Assembly (NCBI RefSeq): GCF_963576675.1
Contig: NC_088916.1
Span: 26,139,501-26,203,500, forward strand
From: Euphorbia lathyris
Taxonomy: Eukaryota > Streptophyta > Magnoliopsida > Malpighiales > Euphorbiaceae
DNA length: 64,000 bases
Reading direction: 5' to 3'
Below are positions 1 through 12,330 of the stretch, one piece after another (position 1 is the stretch's first letter; each line of letters opens with the position of its first letter). The position numbers were made by a program, and so were the translations under genes. Below the pieces are notes generated by a model that ran no database searches, was not told the origin of the DNA, and was given only the letters and a program-made list of their open reading frames with translations.

Positions 1-3000
1 TACTCATGTTAGTTCTGTACTAGAATTGCAGGGGCATTAATAACCCTGGCACTCAAACAGCTTAAAAGCTTCTCTGTAATGTTAATGGGTCCGATCTGGT
101 ATGTATCTCTGAAGCTATGCTTCCTTTCAATCGAATTGATGCTGTTTTTTGGAGCTCCTTGGGCCTTCAGTTTGTAGCTGGTAATGCTTCGGATTGGATT
201 TGGCTGTTTTGTAGAATCAGTTGTATTAACTTATGTAGTATTAGCTTGATTCATTAGCAACATATCTCCATACAATTTGCCCTGAATGGAGACGTCTCTT
301 TGTTGTCCTTTGTATATGCTAGCACCTCTGCAGGGTCTCGTCACTTGCTTTGGGATTCTCTACATTCGCTTTCCGGCGCCAAGAGGCTGGTGATTGGGGG
401 CTTCAATGCAATCACTGGCGCTCATGAAAAGATGGGGCGATGTCCTTCTGCTGGATCATATTCAGACTTCCACGGTTTTATCAGTGCTAATGGTTTGATT
501 GATGTTGAAACCACGTGTTTGTTCTACACCTGGACAAACAGGAGACTTAGTTTGGAGCATGTTGAAAGCAGACTTGATAGGGTGTTAGTGAATGAAGCTT
601 TTCTGGAGTCTTGGGACAAGCTTTGTTGCTCGGGTCTTCCTCGACATCATTCCGACCACAGCCCTTTACTGTTCTCATGCACATTGGGTTTAATCAGAAA
701 ATGTTGTTTCCGCTATCTTACTATGTGTAATACGCATGAGTCCTTTAGGAATGTGGTTTCGGAGCACTGGAACAGCATGCAGATCTCCCTCCCCATGCGC
801 AGTTATTCTGCTTCAAGCTCAAAACTCTGCGCCAAAAGTTGCAGATTTGGAATAGAGAGGTTTTCGGCCGGGTAGAAGTTAATATCAATAATGCTAAGGT
901 AAATCTTGAGAGGATTCAAAAAGACATTGCTAAGCAGGGGCTGAATGAGAATAATCACGCTTCTGAGGAAAAGGCTCAACAAGATTTAGACCTGCAGTTA
1001 TACAGACAAGAGCTGTTACTTCGAGATAAAAGCCGGGCGAAATGGTTGGCTGTCGGGGACCGTAATTCCACTTTCTTCCACAGTTGTGCTAAAGTTAAAA
1101 AAATTCAAGCTCACCTCCAGTCTCTCTCTATTGACGGAGTTCTTACCAGGGACGAGGACACTATCTCCTTATATGTAATTGATTACTTCTCGGATTTATT
1201 TACTAGTAGCAACAATCCTGTTAACCTTGACGTGGTCACTGAGGTGATCCCTGATACGGTCTCTGTTGCGGACAATGAGGTTATTACCACGATCCCCTTG
1301 ACAGAAGAAGTAAAAGCCACGATTTTCAATCTGAATAGTGACTGTTCTCCGGGACCAGACGGTTTTGTAGGTTCTTTTTTCCGGGATTTCTGGGATATCA
1401 TTGGCTTAGATGTTTGTAAAATGGTCCAAAGTTTTTCTCCTCAGGTTACATGCTCCCTGGACTAAATTACAGTATCATGTCTTTATTGCCTAAAACCGCG
1501 GAAGACAATGAGGTTAGCCAATTTTGTCCTATTGTAATGGGCAACTTCAGTTACAAGATTATCTCTAAGATCCTGTCTGACAGATTGGCGCCTGTTGCTG
1601 CGAAAATTGTTTCAGACAATCAATTCGGGTTTATTTAGGGTAGAAGTATTCACCAATGTATAGTTGCGGCTTCGGAAGGGGTGAACATGTTGAGAAAAAA
1701 CTGCTTTGGTGGTAATATGGCTTTAAAAATTGACATCCGAAAAGCCTTTAACACTCTTAACTGGAATTTTCTCTTGGCTGTACTTGAAGCTTTTGGTTTC
1801 TCTCTTTAGTTCAGAAATTGGATTCTGGAGATCCTCAGATCCTCATGGATTTCAATTATGCTTGGCAGAAATCCTAAGGGATATTTTGGTTGTTCGTGTG
1901 GAGTACGTCAGGGTGATCCGCTTTCTCCAATACTTTTTGGCATTGCAAAAGACTTCTTTAGCAGATGGATTTCTAAATTGGAAAGGGAGGGAAGGTTCAA
2001 ACCTATAATTTACACCAGTCAAGCCAATTTTCGTTCTCACCTGCTTTACGCAGACGATATGTTGGTCTTTGGATAGGCTAAACTGTGCAACATGAGATGT
2101 GTTAAAGAATTGTTCAATTTCTATGCTTCAATTTCAGGTCAGGAGGTCAATTGGGATAAATCGGAAGCCTTCTTTGGCAATTCAATCACTAGGAACAGAC
2201 GAATGAGACTAGATGGGGTTCTGAGTATCCGTATTGCTTGCCTTCCTTTCAACTATCTGAGAGTGCCTCTCTTTCAAGGAGCCCCCCGCGCTCGGTTCTA
2301 CAGCCCCTGGCCGATCGGTTCCTTGAGAATTCAGCCTTTGGAAAGGCCAATCGCTGTTTATGGCGGGCCGCCTTACACTGATTAAATCTACACTGACAGG
2401 GGCATTAGTGCACGCTTTTCTGATTTACAGGTGGCCTTCGTCTCTACTTTCTAAGATTAATAAAGCGATCTGCAACTTCCTCTGGACCGGCGACAGAGAT
2501 ACTCGCAAAATCGTCTTGGTGTCTTGGTTTACCTGCTGTCTGTCTATTGGTAGCAGCGGCTTGGGAATAAGAGATTTTGGTCTGTTTAATTACACTTTAA
2601 TTGGGAATTCAGCTGGGATTTAATCCTTGGAAAACGCTTTATCCCTAAGTTGCTCTATTTGCAGTTTCTCGCACCTTCTGGTCTCTCTAAGAGATACGTT
2701 ACAAACTCCTCCATTTGGGTCTTCACTAGGCCAATATTTGAGAGCATTAAAAAGGATTTTTTATGGTGGTTCGGTGAACACTCTGTCTTAAATTTTTGGA
2801 TGGACGGGTGGATATTCCCCTCCGTTGCAAACCAACTTGATATTCCGCTACGTAATCAGAAGCTTCTGTATGAGGCGGTTCAGAACTTCAGAAACGGCAA
2901 TGAATGGATCAACATTGATCATCTCCCGGAAATGGTTCAACAGAACATTCAGCGGGTTTATCAAGGTAAAGATGTAGACGACATTTGCATTTGGACCAAA

Positions 3001-3870
3001 GCGGATTCTGGCATCCTCACTGCACACAACTTCTACGAGTCGCTCTGTTCATTGGAAACGGTCTCTTGGCACCATTTTATTTGGAATTCTGCTACCCCTC
3101 CCCATCGCTCCATGGCTTGTTGGTTGTTAATGAAGCGGAAGCTAGCTTCTCAGGTAAATCTCCAACATCGAGGCTTTGCCTTAGCATCTCACTGTGAGCT
3201 TTCCAAATCGCAAATTGAAAGCTTGGATCACTTTTTCGTTAACTGCTGGATCGTAAGAAATTTATGGTTATTTATTTTAGACCCGTTCTCAGTAATGGTG
3301 GCTGCTGTAGTTACTTTCCCTGAGCTTTTTAATCGGTTATGTGAGTTGAGGATCCGTAAACAGGTAAGAAGGAGTTGGCAAGGGGCAGTGGTCACTTGTG
3401 TTTGGTATATTTGGTACATCAGAAACAGAGCCATCTTTGAGGAAGAGCTAGCTTCAATCCACATGTTAAGGCCCAAACTGCACCGCCTTATCCGAGAGCT
3501 GGGAGCCGAGAGCCAGTTTTCGTATCAGACCACCACCGGAGCCTAATTTTGTTGTGGTCAGATGGCTACCTCCTCCCGCTGCCTGGGCCAAAGTTAACAC
3601 TAACGGGGCTGCCTCTGGATCCCATAGAGCGGCAGGTGCTTGGGGGGGGGGGGTTTCCAGAACTCTAAAGGATTCGTAATTGGCTGCTTTGCGTTCAATA
3701 TCCCCGACTCATATGCTCACATCGCAAAATTAAAAGCCATTATCTTTGCTATTGAGTCAGCCTGGGAGCGGGAATGGGCTAATCTTTGGATTGAGTCTGA
3801 TTCTTCTTATGCAACAACAATGCTCACAAGTAAGTCTAAAAACGTTCCGTGGATAATCTGACAGGACTGG
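1..3870 (+). pseudogene. LINE (plant L1-like) ORF2, 5' part, broken
   Basis: This is the main part of a non-LTR retrotransposon ORF2, whose product nicks target DNA and reverse-transcribes its own RNA. An APE-type endonuclease covers roughly 25-760, ending in the catalytic-type motif SDHSPLL. The reverse transcriptase covers roughly 1300-2400, with GVRQGDPLSPILF near 1900 and the catalytic LLYADDMLVFG near 2045-2075. A zinc-binding zf-RVT-like segment (WNSATPPHRSMACWLL) lies near 3080-3130, and an RNase H start lies at 3640-3870. The frame is cut by several stops (for example 1636, 1807 and 2074) and by frameshifts. ORF1 would lie left of the window. The coding sequence resumes at 24164 after a 20-kb Tat insertion. 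It is a dead copy. Confidence 0.93.
3866..3870. repeat. Target-site duplication (left) of the Tat element, ACTGG
   Basis: ACTGG at 3866-3870 is followed by TG at 3871. The same five bases follow the terminal CA at 24163. A 5-bp duplication is the normal size for LTR retrotransposon integrase. Confidence 0.88.
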
Positions 3871-5334
3871 TGTAGGTTTCGCGGCCTCACTCGGAAGACC
3901 CGGGGGGTGGACACCGTTGACGACAGATGTTGTGATTGGCGCCAAAAGCAACAAATCGCTGAATCAAGCTGCTCGGTAGGGCCGGAGCTCGGAGTATGGA
4001 AGAGTCGCCATCCACGAATGGGAAATGAACACCGATCCCTTGCGGGAGACCGGTGAGGGTTCGGGAAATTTGGGTACGAGCCGAGAAGGCTAGCTCCTTT
4101 CCGGAGAAAGGCTACTAGGCACCCCGACTTCACCCGGTTCTGAACCACCAGCCTCCTACTTAGCATGTTAGGCGCTAACGGACTAATCGCATATTTCTTT
4201 AAGTTAAAAATTCATTTGAAACATTTTCTTTCTCATTTTGAAAACCGTTTTGAGCATATATTATTGAAAGCCATTTTAGTAAAGAATCACCCACTTACAT
4301 GAATTTAGAGTATATGGAAGAAAGAGGGAGATAGAAGGAAGAATTGGTTTATTTACAACGTGAGTTATGCTTGATATTATACATTAAATCTACATTAATC
4401 TCACTCCCCAAAAGAAGGTTTATTTACATGATTCATGCCTTAATCGCCGTTGGAACGATTTAGACACATTTCAAAACCCCGTGGATTTACATGATTTTCA
4501 CTCGAATCGCCGTTGGAACGATTCGAGTGTTTGAAAACGTGAAATAAGGAGTTTTAACCAAAAAAGTGATTAAGCATACAAGTCCATTTATTTTGTACAA
4601 CACCATTTTGTAAACGATTCAAAACTATGTTATTTATTGAAAAGCGTTTTTAATCACAAAGTTTGCTTAATCCGTCGTTGGAACGAATTAAAGTTTTAAA
4701 ACGTGATGTTTATGAAGTGGTTTAAAATGATAAAAAAGCATTTATTTACACTTTAGGAATATCTAGAAACCTTTAGTTTAAATAAGCAAATTGAACTCTC
4801 TTTTGTGGTTTATTTTCCCCCTTTTTTTCACTCAATTAACCTTTACTTGAATATGATTACACTAATTAACAAATTAAATCCAAATTCACCCAACCAAATA
4901 TATTTGAAATATATACATATAGAAGGTCCAAAATAGGAGTAAATATACATATACATATACAATTTGATTAAAAATAATGGTTATATCTATAGATTAAAAA
5001 TAAGGAAGCAAAGGAATAACATATAGTATAGTTGTTGATAAGTAAAAATAATAATGAAAACAATGCTTTAATTAAAAACAAGTAAAACAATGAACAAAGT
5101 TCATAAAGAATAAGAAAATAACTCTTAAATCCCAAAATAACTATTATAATAGATGTATGGAAAATAACCCTCCCAAAATAATAAGTTTATATAGTTTAAA
5201 TGAATTTAAATAAAAATTTATACATATACCTATAGTTTTACAAAACCAAATTAATAGAAATGATACCCCAAATATACAAAAATAAGTAATTATTAGTTAT
5301 ACACCCCAAAATGATTTTAAATAAATTAGCTACA

Positions 5335-5339
<5 letters not shown>

Positions 5340-5387
<48 letters not shown>
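5340..5387. repeat. (TA)n microsatellite in the Tat LTR
   Basis: A run of TA dinucleotides, the same tract that received the TIR element in the right LTR at 21249-21292 and 23035-23078. Confidence 0.95.
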
Positions 5388-5390
<3 letters not shown>

Positions 5391-6136
5391 TATAAATGTC
5401 AAAAAAGGTTAAAGAAATAGGGTAAAAAGACAATTTTAGAATTCCAGTAGCTTTAATGACGGAAAATCCGTCACTAAACTGCTTTCAACGACAGAAAAGG
5501 GAGAATTACAGCAGAAGTCCTTATATTTTTCAGATTTATTAAAACACTTTAGGTTCAATCTATTCTATCATTTTGGTCCCCGAACTACCCAAATCGGGTC
5601 ATAGTCTATAACGGAGCCTCCTAAAACGATGTTTTATTTGAAAAACGTTAATTAAAAAACTTTTTAAATTCTCTATTTACAATGTTCTAGTCCTGAACTA
5701 CCCTCAAATCGGGTCACGGTTCGTGTTGGGACGTTAAAACGAGGTTTTTTATTTAAAACAAAAACGCTTATTTAACGCGAGACGGGAATTAAACAAATAC
5801 GAAAAAATAAATAAACGTGATAAATAAATAACTAACTAAATAAATAAATAAAGAGACAAAACTATAAATAAAATAAATAAACAAAATAAATAAAACGAGA
5901 CTAGTCCTCGGATAATATCTCAAGATCGGTTTTGACGGCTGAAGTCGGTTGATTCCACGAATTATGGTTTATCGGTGTTTTTGTGTTTTTGTAAAATATT
6001 TAACTTTTTGGAGATTTTCAATTTTTAGGAAAAAAAATGTTTTCTCCCAAAAATTTACTTTCTCTCTCTAAAAAAAATATTCTAGAGTGAGAAGCTCTCC
6101 AAAATTCCCTCTCTCTTGTTTGCATGGGGATCCGTA

Positions 6137-6146
6137 CCTTTTATAG
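6137..6146 (-). promoter_or_regulatory. TATA box of the Tat LTR (left)
   Basis: On the minus strand it reads CTATAAAAGG, conserved at 23830-23821 in the other LTR. It is the likely core promoter in the Tat transcription direction. Confidence 0.55.
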
Positions 6147-6366
6147 GCACGGATCCCAAAGTTGGGCGTGCGCCCAACGCCTTCGGCATGCATTGGACGA
6201 CGACCTATGTTCGTTGGGCGCCCACGAGCCGCCTATTTGTCGACACGCAATCCCTCAGGACCCTTTCGTGGTTTTTTTTATTTTATAGTTTTTTTATTAT
6301 TGGAATCAACCGCTTTAACCGTCTGTTATGGGTTTTCGTCACAGATCCTCCGACTCGGTGTCTACA

Positions 6367-6384
6367 GTTGTCCCTACTTTCCTA
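6367..6384 (-). other. Candidate polypurine tract beside the 3' LTR
   Basis: The minus strand reads AGGAAAGTAGGGACAAC immediately before TGTAGACACC, the LTR start. This is the position and composition expected of the plus-strand primer. Confidence 0.5.
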
Positions 6385-6565
6385 TTTTGACAGTGACGTG
6401 TGTGCTTTTTCGAAAAAACTTTTTCACGAATGCGACACATGCAATGGAAAATATATTAAAGTAAAAGACACATATAGAGTGGGAGGGGAAATACCTGATC
6501 TCCATGTCGCAAGATCCTTCCTTGTCTTCAATCTCTTCCTCGACCCGTCTCTCCTTAGCTATTCT

Positions 6566-7082
6566 TAGCGACCTTAGTCTCTAAATCGACCGCAGGTAAT
6601 ATAGCTTTTTCTAGCGACCCTAGTCTCTACATCGACCGCCGGTAATATAGCTCTTTCTAGCGACCCTAGTCTCTACATCGACTGCAGGTAATTTGGCTCT
6701 TTCTAGCAACCATAGTCTCTAAATCGACCGCAGGTAATATGGCTCTTTCTAGCGATCCTAGTCTCTAAATCGACCGCAGGTAATATAGCTCTTTCTAGCG
6801 ACCCTAGTCTCTACATCGATCACAGGTAATATGGCTCTTTCTAGCGACCCTAGTCTCTAAATCGACCGCATGTAATATAGCTCTTTCTAGCGACCTTAGT
6901 CTCTAAATCGACCGCATGCAATATGGCTCTTTCTAGTGACCCGAGTCTCTAAATCGACCGCATGTAATATAGCTCTTTCTAGCGACCCTAGTCTCTACAT
7001 CGACCGCAGGTAATATGGCTCTTTCTAGCGACCCTAGTCTCTAAATCGACCGCAGGTAATATAGCTCTTTCTAGCGACCCTA
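6566..7082. repeat. 46-bp minisatellite, 11 copies plus a partial
   Basis: TAGCGACCCTAGTCTCTAAA begins a 46-bp unit that starts at 6566, 6612, 6658, 6704, 6750, 6796, 6842, 6888, 6934, 6980 and 7026, with an 11-bp partial at 7072. Units differ by scattered substitutions (CTAAAT/CTACAT, CAGG/CATG). The array sits between the Tat 3' LTR and the promoter of the antisense PMD gene. There are no unique spacers between units. Confidence 0.96.
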
Positions 7083-7447
7083 CAGTGCGCGCACTCGAGT
7101 GATTTTGGATTTCGACCTACCGTCGTCTGTGTTCCGACTGGAGTTACTATCTTGCATGCTGATGTCGTTGATAGGAATGACCTTATCCCTTCGTCTGGAA
7201 TCTTTTCGGGCTAAAAAATTATTTTCCTAGTGACTGTTGTCTGTATTTTGACTGGCACCACTATTCTGTAAATTCTGACTGTCGACTGGAGTCATCTCCC
7301 TAGACAATGGTCACTACGTGGCAAGAATGCAGGCTGAAACAGACTGCGAATCGGAGGTTTGTGCACTTGGTAATTAATTATTTACTTTTTACCTTTACGT
7401 CACATCGTACCTTTTTCCCTTATTACAAGGTTGCCACTTTTCATCCT

Positions 7448-7456
7448 TATAAAAGG
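7448..7456 (+). promoter_or_regulatory. TATA box of the PMD gene
   Basis: TATAAAAGG lies 75-83 bases upstream of the ATG at 7531 and is followed by a CT-rich leader, the typical layout of a plant core promoter. It is independent of the LTRs and points against the direction of the retroelement. Confidence 0.65.
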
Positions 7457-7530
7457 GTGGTGGGGTTCATTTTAACCCCACACCTTCTCTCTCATCTTCT
7501 CTCTCTCACTAACGTTTGAGCATTTTCGCG

Positions 7531-10509
7531 ATGGCGTCGAGCAAATACGATGGCACGAAGGGTATGGAGGTGGTCTTTGAGGATTTGTCTAGCGTCGTTC
7601 CTTTCCAGAACCCTGCTTCTCATCTAAGTCGGACCAACATCAATCGGGTAAGTACCTCTTTGTTTTTATTTGTCAAGACTTCTAGGTTTTAGCAACCCCG
7701 TTTGAACGTTATTTACATGCTAACATTTAAACTGCTTATGAGTCCTTTAGCTAGAAAATGCGAATTTTTCATGCATGTGAACGACACTTTATGATTTTTG
7801 GAAAGAATGTGAACTTTATACATGTGAATAGTAAAAACTTGAATAGTGTACGTGAATAGTAAAGCGACGTGAATAGTGAAATGACGTGAATAATGCACGT
7901 GAATAGTAAAACATGGATAGTAAAACGATGTGAATAATGCACGTGAATAGTAAAAACGTGAATAGTGCATGTGAATAGTAAAAACGTGGATACTGCATGT
8001 GAATAGTAAACATGAATAGTAAAATGACATGAATAATGCACGTGAATAGTAAAATGACGTGAATAGTGCACGTGAATAGTAAAACGATGTGAATAATGCA
8101 CGCGAATAGTAAAAACGTGAATAATACTAAACCACCTTTATCAAAAACTTGAATTGGATTAAGCTCCTTGCAAGCACGCGGGAGAGTGAAACACCAAAGA
8201 ATAACGAATTAAATTAAATCCTATATGAATGATCCTACGGACGAAACTCTAAAGAATGACGATTTAGACGAAATTTAAAGAATAACTAGTTAAACTGAAT
8301 TTCTATTAGACGTATATAGAAGTGAGGCCCTTAAGGAATAATGACTCTAGCTAAGTCCCGCTCTTATCTATACTGTTTCTTCTAGGTTATTGCTATCTCG
8401 GGATCCACCGAGGGCATCCATTCATGCTTCGCTTTGCTTCCTACGACGGTTAGAGTCCGCGTGTGGGAGTTGGGCTTCGAGCCCTTTATTCTGGCGCTGC
8501 CCCGTGCCAACGACGTGTGTGACAGGCGTGCCCTGCGCGCCCTCTGCGAGAGGTGGGTGGATTCGACCTACACATTTCATCTTCCGTTCGGGGAGATGAC
8601 GATCTCACCCCGAGACCTTTCTTAGTTGACCGGATTACGAGGTAGCGACACTCCAGTCCCCTTTTACTATGATATGGTGCGTCCTGAGGTTAACCTCAAC
8701 GAGATGGATGCTCTGCTTGGTCCCGGAGTCTATACAGGCATTAGATCTACCCCGACGAAGTTCGTCACTACCTTTGGACTGCTGAGTCGATGAGACTTCT
8801 GCGATCGAGAAGATACGGACAGCGCCACATGTAGCTTTCTCCTATATGCTCTAGGCGAGATGGTTTTCCGTACCCAGAGCGGGACCATACACGCGGGCCT
8901 CGTCCAGGCCTTTTGGGACCTAGACGTGGTGTCTTCCTATGATTGGGCCGGAGCTAGTTTAGCATACCTATATCGATTCTTGGACCTGACTTGCCGAAAG
9001 CGCAAGGACTTCGGTGGTTATACCTTCGCCCTCCTGGTGTGTTTTCTATCACTAGGTTGTTTTTTATGAGCAGGTTTGGGCCTACAAGAGGAGGATTCTC
9101 CCAAGTATCCATGGGAGCAGTCCACGCGGGGCTACGCTTCCACTTATGGCGAGGTGGAGGGATTTTGATTTGAGCACCGAGGCGAGGCCGATAGTGGCAC
9201 GATTGCTATCCTGGATCGACACCCGGAGCCTGGGACAGGTGAGCGTCTCCTGGCTATTCTAGATTTTTATTTGTTCTTGTCTGATTTTCCTTGCATTTCA
9301 GATCTCCTTTGGATGGGATGACCTCGACTTCGGTCCCGACTATGCATATGTTACTCACATCTAGAGGCAGCAGTGCATACTCACTGGCCCGTGCGTGCGG
9401 CCATGGTATTTGGGTGATCGGAGCTTTACCGGATCCCATGTCATTTATTGGACTCCGGGCGAGATCCCCGTCTCCATGTTTGCGGTGAGGATTATGCCCT
9501 TGTGGATGATACGTCGCGACCTGGTCTGCCGATTAGCGCCTTGGGACGTATGGGCCCGCGTGAGGGGTCGAGCTCGCTATTTATCGATGCTCCTGACTCC
9601 GACGGTCCCTCCTGAGATTGTGATGGATGATGATCCTGCGGCGGACGTGTTTTTTACAGCGGCTGTCACTGAGGTTTTCGGTCTTGACGTGGTCCCGGTG
9701 AGTACTCAATTTGCTTATTCTTTATTTGTGAGATAGTTGGGTGTATTTATTTTGCCTTTGTATGCAGGAGGGTTCTTTGAGGAGCGCTCGGATGTCGGAT
9801 TTCTTTGACGATACTCGGGCCCGGACATCCAGAGCGTCCCCTGCGAGCGAGCCTTCATACTATGCAGGTGAGTCTTCGGGCACCGCCCGACCCGAGCAGC
9901 TTTCCCTAGGCATACCCTTCCTTGCCCCCCGAAGAGAGCACTCGGTGATCCGCTATGGCGAGGCGGGCGTGGCCTATTCTAGCGTCGAGGCTGCCCCTCC
10001 AGTCTTTACCTTGGTGGTGCCTTTCGATCCCCCTTATTCTCTTCACACTTCGAGGGAGACTTGCACAGATTTCGTGGGGTTATTTGATTACATCCGGGAG
10101 CAGCTCGACCTGCGTTGTGCCAGCCACCTAGTGAGTATTCTCATTCCGTTATAGTGTAGTCAAATGTATGCATGTGATGCACATATGTATGTATAACTTC
10201 TGTTGCTTTTTATTTATTTATTTGCAGAGCGACATTCAGGCTGTCGATCAGAGAGTCAGCGAGTTGCAACGGGATGCCGATGCTCGGGTCGGGCACGTCT
10301 ACCGGGAGCGGGATGCCAGCTGGGCAGAGAGGATGCGGGTTGAGACAAAGGGCCATCATGTTGCTGAAGAGGGACGCCGGACTACCGAGGAGGGCTGCCG
10401 GACCGCGGAGGATGGCCGCCGGGTCGCCGAGGAGGCTTTAGCTGCGGTGCAGGCTTCACATACGAGGGGCTTTGAGGACTTCTGGGACTTTGGGTCGTTT
10501 CCTCCTTGA
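7531..10509 (+). pseudogene. Plant mobile domain (PMD) gene carried antisense in the Tat element
   Basis: Members of this family include MAIN/MAIL nuclear proteins, and the domain is known to recur in plant transposons. Six coding segments can be read with canonical splice borders: 7531-7647, 8386 to about 9040, 9074-9238, 9302-9697, 9768-10130 and 10228-10509. The domain shows VRVWELGFEPFILALPRAND, YTFHLPFGEMTISPRDL, SYDWAGASLAYLYRFLD and RPWYLGDRSFTGSHVIYW. The C-terminus has an Arg/Glu-rich heptad-like segment (repeated EEGRRTTEEGCRTAEDG) suited to a coiled coil. In-frame TAG codons at 8623 and 9362, and a break near 8790, make this copy non-functional. Introns show it was captured or kept as DNA and is not spliced with the retroelement RNA. 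Confidence 0.85.
7818..8125. repeat. Degenerate GTGAATAGT repeat in PMD intron 1
   Basis: CGTGAATAGTAAAA and variants (CATGAATAGT, CGTGAATAATGCA) recur about every 12-25 bases through this part of the first intron (7648-8385). The minus strand gives long Tyr/His/Phe-rich open frames here that are artefacts of the repeat. Confidence 0.85.
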
Positions 10510-10957
10510 TAGGCCCGTTATTTGTAGCTTTCTTTTATTAGTATTACCCCGATGTATACATTGTATGTAGGGAGTGGGGTGGATAGAGGTATAGGCTTTT
10601 TATGTGATAGAGATAGGAAATGTATAACTCATGATTTATAATACAATGCATTCAATAGATCATAATAATTCCAATCATTCTCTTCAAATATATTCATGCC
10701 TTTATTTATTTACAAACAACAGAAATACTTAGCCAATTATACATTATTTTTGTAATTCCTCAAGACATAACCAATGTTACTAGGACCCGCCTTTTTCGGT
10801 TTTCAGATCCCAGCGATTTTTCAACTCTCCTTTTATTATCCCGAAATGTTCAAATGAATGCCCTCTCGGGTTTTCACTCATTGGGATGTCCCTTATTGTT
10901 GCATAGATCTCCCTTTGCGGGTTTCAACCTATCGGGAATTTTTATTTTCTTTTTTTT
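10510..10957. other. Convergent 3' region between PMD gene and Tat integrase
   Basis: An AT-rich stretch with no coding signal. It holds the 3' flank of the PMD gene on the plus strand and, from 10957 downward, the sequence after the Tat pol stop on the minus strand. A T-rich run occurs at 10942-10959. Confidence 0.6.
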
Positions 10958-12330
10958 TTACGAAAAGTATTTCTTAAGCCTATCCAGATTGGTAGGTTCG
11001 GAGAACTCCATGCCGTCCATGGTAGTTAGTTTCACCGCCCCTTTGCTCAGCATCTTCTTCACGAGAAACGGTCCTTCCTAGTTTGGCCTAAACTTGCCCA
11101 TAGGGTCGGTGTGCATCATCTGGATCTGTTTCAGCACCATGTCTCCTTCTTTGATAGGACTGACCTTAACCCTTTTGTTGAAAGCCCGAGCCATCCTCCT
11201 CTGATATAGATGTACATGGTATAGGGCCCCCATCCTTTTCTCATCGACCAACGCCAACTGCTCATACTGTTTCTTCACCCATTCCGCTTCAGGAATCTCT
11301 GCTTCTACCGCGATTCTCAGCGATCGCTTCTCAATCTCGATTGGCAGAACTGCTTCTGCCCCATACACTAAGGAGAACGGCATTGCCCCAGTAGATGTTC
11401 TAACAGTCATACGATAGGCCCACAAAGCAAGTGGAAGCTGCTCGTGCCAATTCCAGTGTGACTCCACGGTCTTTACGAGAATCCTCTTGAGGTTTTTATT
11501 TGCCGCCTCTACTGCCCCGTTAGCTTGTGGGCGGTATGGAGAAGATCTATGATGCTCAATACCGTACTCTTGGAAGATATTTTTCACCTCTCCTTGGAAC
11601 TGGACCCCGTTGTCTGTGATCATATGGTGAGGTACCCCAAACCTGGTGATTAGGTGTTTTTCGATAAACTTCCTCATCTGCTTAGATCCCAACTTGCCAA
11701 ACGATTCTGCCTCTACCCACTTGGTGAAGTAATCAATGGCAACTGCGATGAATTTGTGTCCATTTCACGCATTAGGCCTCACCTCACCGATGATATCAAT
11801 GCCCCAAGCTGCAAACAGCCAAACGGGTGCCAAAACGTGCAGTTCCATAGTTGGCAGGTGATTATAATCCCCGTGGATTTGACAATCATGGCATTTCTTC
11901 GCATATTCGTTACAATCTCTTTCCACGATGAGCCAATAGAAGCCTTGCCTTACGATTTTCTTTGCCAACACTGCTCCTCCCAAATGGGCTCCACAAATTC
12001 CCGAGTGTACTGACTCCATTGCCTCACGGGCTTCTTCCTCGTCTAAACATCTCAATTGTAATCCATCGGCGTGCCTTTTGAAAAGAAAATCATTGTGGAT
12101 GACGAACTGCTTGGCTAACCTTCTGATCACGGCCTAATCCCTAAGTTCTGATCCTGCCGGATAAATCCCACTTTTCATGAAATTCACGATGTCGAAGTAC
12201 CAAGGCTTCTCATCAACTCCTAACAACATTACATCTTCATAGCAAGGTTTGTGAGACCTCCTTAGCACCAAAGGCTTTAAGGTAAGATTCCGTGGATTAT
12301 CCCATATCGACACCAAAGTGGCCAAAGCAT
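10958..12330 (-). pseudogene. Tat integrase
   Basis: The integrase inserts cDNA into host DNA. Read downward, the zinc-binding part has H-x-H (SGICGAHLGG) and CHDC near 11920-12020, then the core with GIDIIGEV (first Asp, about 11790), ITDNGVQF (second Asp, about 11625) and ANGAVEAANKNLKRI (Glu, about 11500). The tail ends at a TAA (10960-10958) after MDGMEFSEPTNLDRLKKYF. In-frame stops at about 12131, 11765 and 11078 break it. It follows the second RNase H in the usual Tat order. Confidence 0.9.

Larger units (their letters stand above)
3871..6366 (-). repeat. 3' LTR of the Tat element (left copy)
   Basis: This copy is about 2.5 kb and matches 19822-24163 from CCGTTGACGACAG (3914) to GGTGTCTACA (6366), leaving out the nested element in the other copy. 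It begins TG and ends CA on the plus strand. The outermost 43 bases (3871-3913) have no clear counterpart in the right copy, so either that copy has lost its inner end or the LTR boundary is less simple than drawn. On the minus strand a TATA-like CTATAAAAGG lies at 6146-6137. A 54-bp (TA)n tract sits near 5340-5390. Confidence 0.82.

Noticed and set aside
6566..7082. Regular direct repeats that could recall a CRISPR array
   Set aside because: Units are contiguous 46-bp copies without unique spacers, in a plant genome. It is a minisatellite.
7713..8101. Minus-strand Tyr/His/Phe-rich frames
   Set aside because: They are produced by the GTGAATAGT repeat within the PMD intron.
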